Shown here in pieces: positions 60,607 through 64,000 of a DNA stretch of 64,000 nucleotides. The notes below the pieces were generated by a model. It searched no databases. It was given only the letters and a program-made list of their open reading frames with translations, and was not told where the DNA came from. Source of the stretch: Bradyrhizobium liaoningense (GTDB taxonomy: Bacteria; Pseudomonadota; Alphaproteobacteria; Rhizobiales; Xanthobacteraceae); contig NZ_JAFCJT010000001.1 in NCBI RefSeq assembly GCF_018130785.1, positions 248,001 through 312,000 of the forward strand, in the 5' to 3' direction. Numbering within the stretch: the stretch's first letter is position 1; each line of letters starts with the position of its first letter. Position numbers and translations under genes: made by a program.

Positions 60607-61896
60607 ATGTCCCGATCGCACCCTGCTCCGTTGCTCGTAGCTCCGCTGATCGCCTCGCTCTGGCTGGCATGTGCCGCAACGATGGCGCATGCGGAACCGA
60701 TGACCGATGTCCATGCGCTGGCGCAAAAGGAGCAACAGCCGTTGCTCGACACGCTGCGCGATCTCGTCAGCATCGAATCCGGTAGCAAGGACGTCGAAGG
60801 TTTGAACCAGATCGCCGAGCGCGTTGCCGGCCAGCTCAGGCAGCTCGGCGGCACGGTGGAGATCCTGCAACCCACCGACATCTATCGCCTCGACGACACG
60901 CCCGAGAAAATCGGCCCGGCCGTGCACGCCGTGTTCAAGGGCACCGGCAGCAAGAAGATCATGCTGATCGCCCACATGGACACGGTGTACCTGAAGGGCA
61001 TGCTGAAGGACCAGCCGTTCCGCATCGACGGCGACAAGGCCTACGGCCTCGGCATTGCCGACGACAAGCAGGGTGTCGCGCTCATTCTCCATACCGTGGC
61101 GTTGCTGCAGAAGCTGAACTTCAGGGATTACGGCACGCTGACGGTGCTTACCAATGGCGACGAGGAGATCTCCTCGCCCGGCTGGCGCAGCACCATCACG
61201 AAATTCGCCTCGGATCAGGACGTGGTGTTCTCGTTCGAAGGCGGCGGCACTGACGGCACGCTGCGCCTCGCCACCAGCGGCATCGGCTCGGCCTATCTCA
61301 CGGTGCAGGGCAAGTCGTCGCATGCGGGCGCGCGGCCCGAGGGCGGCGTCAACGCGCTGTACGAGCTCTCGCACCAGGTGCTGCAGATGAAGGACCTGTC
61401 CAAACCCGAGCAGGGCCTGAAGCTGAACTGGACGGTCTCCAAGGCCGGCACCAATCGCAACGTGATCCCGGCTGACGCCACGGCCCAGGCCGATGCGCGT
61501 GCGCTCAAGGTGGCGGATTTCGACGAGCTGGAGAAGGCGCTCCAGGACAAGATCAAGAACCGCCTGCTGCCCGACTCCAAGGTCGATCTGAAATTCGAGG
61601 TGCGCCGCCCGCCATTGGAAGCCAACGACGCCTCGCGCCGCGTCGCGGCCTACGGCAAGACGATCTATGGGGAGATCGGACTGTCCCTCAAGGTCGACGA
61701 GAAGGCGACCGGCGGCGGCACCGACGCCGCGTTTGCCGCACTCAAGACCAACGGCGCCGTAGTGGAAGGCATGGGCCTGTCGGGCTTCGGCGCGCATTCC
61801 AACGATGCCGAATATGTACAGATCAACAGCATCGTGCCGCGTCTTTATCTGGCCACCCGCATGATCATGGACCTGTCCACCGGCAAGCTGAAATAG
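60607..61896 (+). CDS. M20 family metallopeptidase, carboxypeptidase G2-like, exported
   Basis: A 429-residue zinc exopeptidase with a signal peptide (SRSHPAPLLVAPLIASLWLA, cut before about AEPMTD). Metal ligands and catalytic residues are His123 and Asp125 (IAHMDTV), the Asp in GLGIADDKQG, and the Glu pair in NGDEEISSPG; the dimerisation domain starts at LTVQGKSSHAGARPEGG. The sequence fits the glutamate carboxypeptidase/CPG2 group that cleaves C-terminal glutamate from folates or peptides. The start MSRSHPAPLL at 60607 is taken; the ATG at 60511 would add a 32-residue hydrophilic leader. Periplasmic. Confidence 0.9.
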   Translation: MSRSHPAPLLVAPLIASLWLACAATMAHAEPMTDVHALAQKEQQPLLDTLRDLVSIESGSKDVEGLNQIAERVAGQLRQLGGTVEILQPTDIYRLDDTPEKIGPAVHAVFKGTGSKKIMLIAHMDTVYLKGMLKDQPFRIDGDKAYGLGIADDKQGVALILHTVALLQKLNFRDYGTLTVLTNGDEEISSPGWRSTITKFASDQDVVFSFEGGGTDGTLRLATSGIGSAYLTVQGKSSHAGARPEGGVNALYELSHQVLQMKDLSKPEQGLKLNWTVSKAGTNRNVIPADATAQADARALKVADFDELEKALQDKIKNRLLPDSKVDLKFEVRRPPLEANDASRRVAAYGKTIYGEIGLSLKVDEKATGGGTDAAFAALKTNGAVVEGMGLSGFGAHSNDAEYVQINSIVPRLYLATRMIMDLSTGKLK

Positions 61897-61900
61897 CCCC

Positions 61901-63292
61901 TCAGATTTGACGAAGGGAGGGAGCAGTAACGGCTCCCTCCGCCAGCCGAAACCGCAGCGTGAACTCCGCGCCGCCGCCCGGAAGATTTTCCACCGTGATC
62001 GTCGCGGCGTGATCGTCCGCCACCCCGCGCACGATCGAGAGCCCGAGGCCGGCGCCGTCGCTGCGCTGGCGGTCGGCGCGCCAGAAGCGCTGGAAGATCA
62101 GCTCGCGCTCGGCTTCCGCGATGCCCGGGCCGCAATCGCGCACCCGCACCTCACCGTCCTCGCGCACCTCGACATCGACGGAGGTGTCCTTCGCGGTGAA
62201 CTTGATGGCGTTTTCGGCGAGGTTGAAGATCGCGCGCTGGAGCATCTCGGAATTGCCGTGGATCAGCACCGGCGCGTCGGTGCCCCGGAGTGCGATGTCC
62301 TTGTGCTGCGCGATCGCGAACGGCGCGATGGAGCCGACCACCTCGGCGCAGACGGCGCGCAGATCCGCGGTCTCGCCGGGATCGAGCACCAGGGTGTCGA
62401 GCTCGGCGATCTCCAGCAGCTGGGCGACGATGCGGCTCATGCTCTCGATGTCGGCGTGCAGCGCTTGCCGTGCCGCGCCATCGTGAAGCGTCTCGATCCG
62501 CGTGCGCAGGATCGTGAGCGGCGTGCGCAATTGATGCGCGGCGTCGGCGGTGAACTGCCGCTGCACCCGGAAGCCGTCCTCGAGGCGGTCGAGTGCCTGG
62601 TTGACGGCGGTGACCAGCGGCATGATCTCGCGCGGGATCTGCTCCGTCGGCAGGCGGATGTCGGTGCGTGCCGGGCCGATGTTGCTGGCCTCCTCGGAGG
62701 CCTTCCACAGCGGCGCGACGGCGCGGCGGAAGATGATGATGTCGGTGGCGAGCAGGATCAGCAGAATCGGAATGGTGATCCATCCGACCCGCCGGAAGAA
62801 GTTCGAAATGATGTCGTCGATGATCACGTCGCGATGCGCGAGATCTTCGGCGACGCGGATGCGCACGATCTTGCCGTCGATGATGCGGGTCACTCCGGCG
62901 CCGGAAATCGTCTCGGACAGCGGTGGCGCCTGGACCGCTGCGCCCGCCTTGCGGCGTGACGAAAACAGCAGACGGCCGTCGGCATCGCGGATGTCGTAGA
63001 GGTAGCGGCCATAGGCTTCCGAATAGAGACCGCGAAGACTGTCGGGCAGATTGAACGTCAGCAGGCCGTCCGGCTGCGCGACGATCCGCTCCGCCAGAAC
63101 CTCGGCCTGTGCGCGCATGGCATCCCGGTGCAGTTGGTCGATCTCGGAATTGAGCAGCCAGAACAGCACAAGCGGCAGGAAGATCGCGACCACCGCGACC
63201 GCGACGATGTGCAGGAACACGATCCGCCAGATCAGCGATTTGAAGGTCGGCGACCTGCCATAGGACGCGGCATAGGATCCGGCCTCGGCCAC
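61901..63292 (-). CDS. Sensor histidine kinase, TctE-like
   Basis: A 463-residue membrane kinase. Two membrane helices (about 22-48 and 172-188) flank a periplasmic sensor region of about 120 residues (2CSK_N-like, WHxx... LNSEIDQLHRDAMR to RIIDGKIVRIRVAEDL). Then follow the dimerisation and phosphoacceptor region with His253 (AAHQLRTPL) and the ATPase part with NLAENAIKF, DCGPGIAEAE and GLGLSIVRGV. There is no clear HAMP signature by eye. It is 1 nt from the response-regulator gene. TctE homologues sense citrate or other carboxylates. Convergent with the M20 peptidase gene. Confidence 0.9.
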   Translation of the reverse strand: MAEAGSYAASYGRSPTFKSLIWRIVFLHIVAVAVVAIFLPLVLFWLLNSEIDQLHRDAMRAQAEVLAERIVAQPDGLLTFNLPDSLRGLYSEAYGRYLYDIRDADGRLLFSSRRKAGAAVQAPPLSETISGAGVTRIIDGKIVRIRVAEDLAHRDVIIDDIISNFFRRVGWITIPILLILLATDIIIFRRAVAPLWKASEEASNIGPARTDIRLPTEQIPREIMPLVTAVNQALDRLEDGFRVQRQFTADAAHQLRTPLTILRTRIETLHDGAARQALHADIESMSRIVAQLLEIAELDTLVLDPGETADLRAVCAEVVGSIAPFAIAQHKDIALRGTDAPVLIHGNSEMLQRAIFNLAENAIKFTAKDTSVDVEVREDGEVRVRDCGPGIAEAERELIFQRFWRADRQRSDGAGLGLSIVRGVADDHAATITVENLPGGGAEFTLRFRLAEGAVTAPSLRQI

Positions 63293-63293
63293 G

Positions 63294-63968
63294 CTATTTC
63301 TCCTCGGCCATGAGATAGCCGACGCCGCGGATGGTATGGATCACGACCTTGGCGCCGTGCTCGGCGAGCTGCTTGCGCAGCCGCGAGACGTAGACCTCGA
63401 CGGCGTTGGAGGCGACCTCGCCTTCGAGCCCGAAGATGTGGTCCTCGACGTTCTTCTTCGGCACCACCCGCCCCTGCCGGCGCAGCAGGATCTCCAGCAC
63501 CGAGGTCTCGCGCGCGGAGATGATCCGCGGCTGGTCGTCGACGAAGATCTGGCGGCTTTCGGTGTCGTAGACGAGGTTGGCAAGGCGCAGCGAGCGGCCA
63601 AGCAGCTGGCCGGGCCGGCGCAAAATCGCCTCCAGCCGCGCCACCAGCTCCTCCATGGCGAATGGTTTTGCCAGATAGTCGTCGGCGCCGCTGCGCAGGC
63701 CGCTGACGCGGTCCTGCAGGCCGCCGCGCGCGGTCAGCACCAGCACCGGCAGCGGCTCCATCTGCCGGCGCAGCTCGCGCAGCACCGACAGTCCGTCGCC
63801 GTCGGGCAGGCCGAGGTCGAGGATCATCGCAGCGTAGCTGACGCTGCTGATCGCCTCGCGCGCCTCGGCCGCGCTGCCGACGATGTCGCTCTCATAGCCG
63901 GACGCCGCCAGCCCGGCGGCAACGAGCCGCGACAGTTCGGCATTGTCCTCGACGATCAGAAGGCGCAT
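63294..63968 (-). CDS. OmpR-family response regulator, TctD/QseB-like
   Basis: A 224-residue regulator. The receiver domain has acidic Glu7-Asp8, phosphoacceptor Asp51 (MILDLGLPDG), Thr79 and Lys101 (YLAKPF). The C-terminal half is an OmpR/PhoB winged helix (ARETSVLEILLRRQGRVVPK, then VEVYVSRLRKQLAEHGAKV, ending IRGVGYLM). It is upstream of the kinase gene by 1 nt, so the pair is co-transcribed. In TctD/TctE systems the target is a tricarboxylate transporter; none is visible in the window. Confidence 0.93.
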   Translation of the reverse strand: MRLLIVEDNAELSRLVAAGLAASGYESDIVGSAAEAREAISSVSYAAMILDLGLPDGDGLSVLRELRRQMEPLPVLVLTARGGLQDRVSGLRSGADDYLAKPFAMEELVARLEAILRRPGQLLGRSLRLANLVYDTESRQIFVDDQPRIISARETSVLEILLRRQGRVVPKKNVEDHIFGLEGEVASNAVEVYVSRLRKQLAEHGAKVVIHTIRGVGYLMAEEK

Positions 63969-64000
63969 CGCATTCCCGCGGGATGTTCCGGAGCAACCAT

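Noticed and set aside
1-64000. tRNA, rRNA, CRISPR arrays, insertion sequences, phage genes
   Set aside because: None were recognised on reading through both strands; no regularly spaced repeats, transposase or integrase motifs were seen.

Overview
The window is high-GC, densely coded chromosomal DNA from an alphaproteobacterium, most likely Bradyrhizobium or a close relative in the Nitrobacteraceae. The main reasons are a coxMNOP-type alternative cytochrome oxidase operon, a plant-type (class II) DAHP synthase, DUF2865, DUF2189 and DUF2059 proteins typical of this group, and several families of dispersed intergenic palindromes common in these genomes. No tRNA, rRNA, CRISPR array, insertion sequence, integrase or prophage was recognised. 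The species is not determined.

Layout. 1-8 kb: phospholipid synthesis (pssA start, psd), an Atm1-type ABC exporter, a LOG-family phosphoribohydrolase, a VOC protein, and a translationally coupled block cysS / 37-residue membrane peptide / GNAT acetyltransferase / citramalate synthase. 8-16 kb: secreted proteins, a DUF2189 membrane protein, and the operon coxM-coxN-coxO-coxP plus a subunit IV gene. 16-20.9 kb: DAHP synthase, dgkA and nadE, then an alpha/beta hydrolase. 21-26.8 kb: an aldehyde dehydrogenase divergent from a ModE-like/PBP-like regulator, then a glutamine amidotransferase, aldehyde dehydrogenase and methyltransferase run. 26.8-32.5 kb: a LuxR-type regulator followed by an uncharacterised catabolic cluster (acyl-CoA-dehydrogenase-fold flavin monooxygenase, flavin reductase, hydrolase, cupin, MFS transporter). 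32.6-35.7 kb: a single-domain ModE-like regulator, an orphan gene, a third aldehyde dehydrogenase and a DUF2478 protein. 35.8-39.7 kb: an AraC regulator and a TerB-like / membrane protein / TerC / UPF0114 operon. 39.9-45.8 kb: a MOSC-reductase-ferredoxin fusion with a redoxin, a MocR regulator, a PaiB-like protein and NhaA. 45.9-49.8 kb: an EgtC-like class II amidotransferase, a YbdK-like ligase, a Cys-rich mini-protein and a cupin-like protein. 49.8-57.7 kb: gor, a DUF2059 protein, rpiA, gph, a lipoprotein, moaA and an orphan TRAP permease pair. 57.9-64 kb: an autotransporter, a secreted M20 peptidase and a TctE/TctD-like two-component system.

The most interesting reading is a putative molybdate-responsive regulon. 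Three sites of the form CGnnATAT-N8-ATATnnCG occur at 23791, 33520 and 33614. This is the geometry of the ModE/MopA/MopB Mo-box known from Rhodobacter and E. coli. They sit in front of two non-molybdenum aldehyde dehydrogenase units and an orphan gene. Two ModE-like regulators, a DUF2478 gene, a MOSC-domain fusion and moaA are also in the window, but no molybdate transporter is. The inference is that molybdate supply may control these NAD(P)-dependent aldehyde dehydrogenases, perhaps as stand-ins for molybdenum-containing aldehyde oxidoreductases. The LuxR-linked flavin monooxygenase cluster is a second uncharacterised system, with a 15-bp palindrome in its control region.
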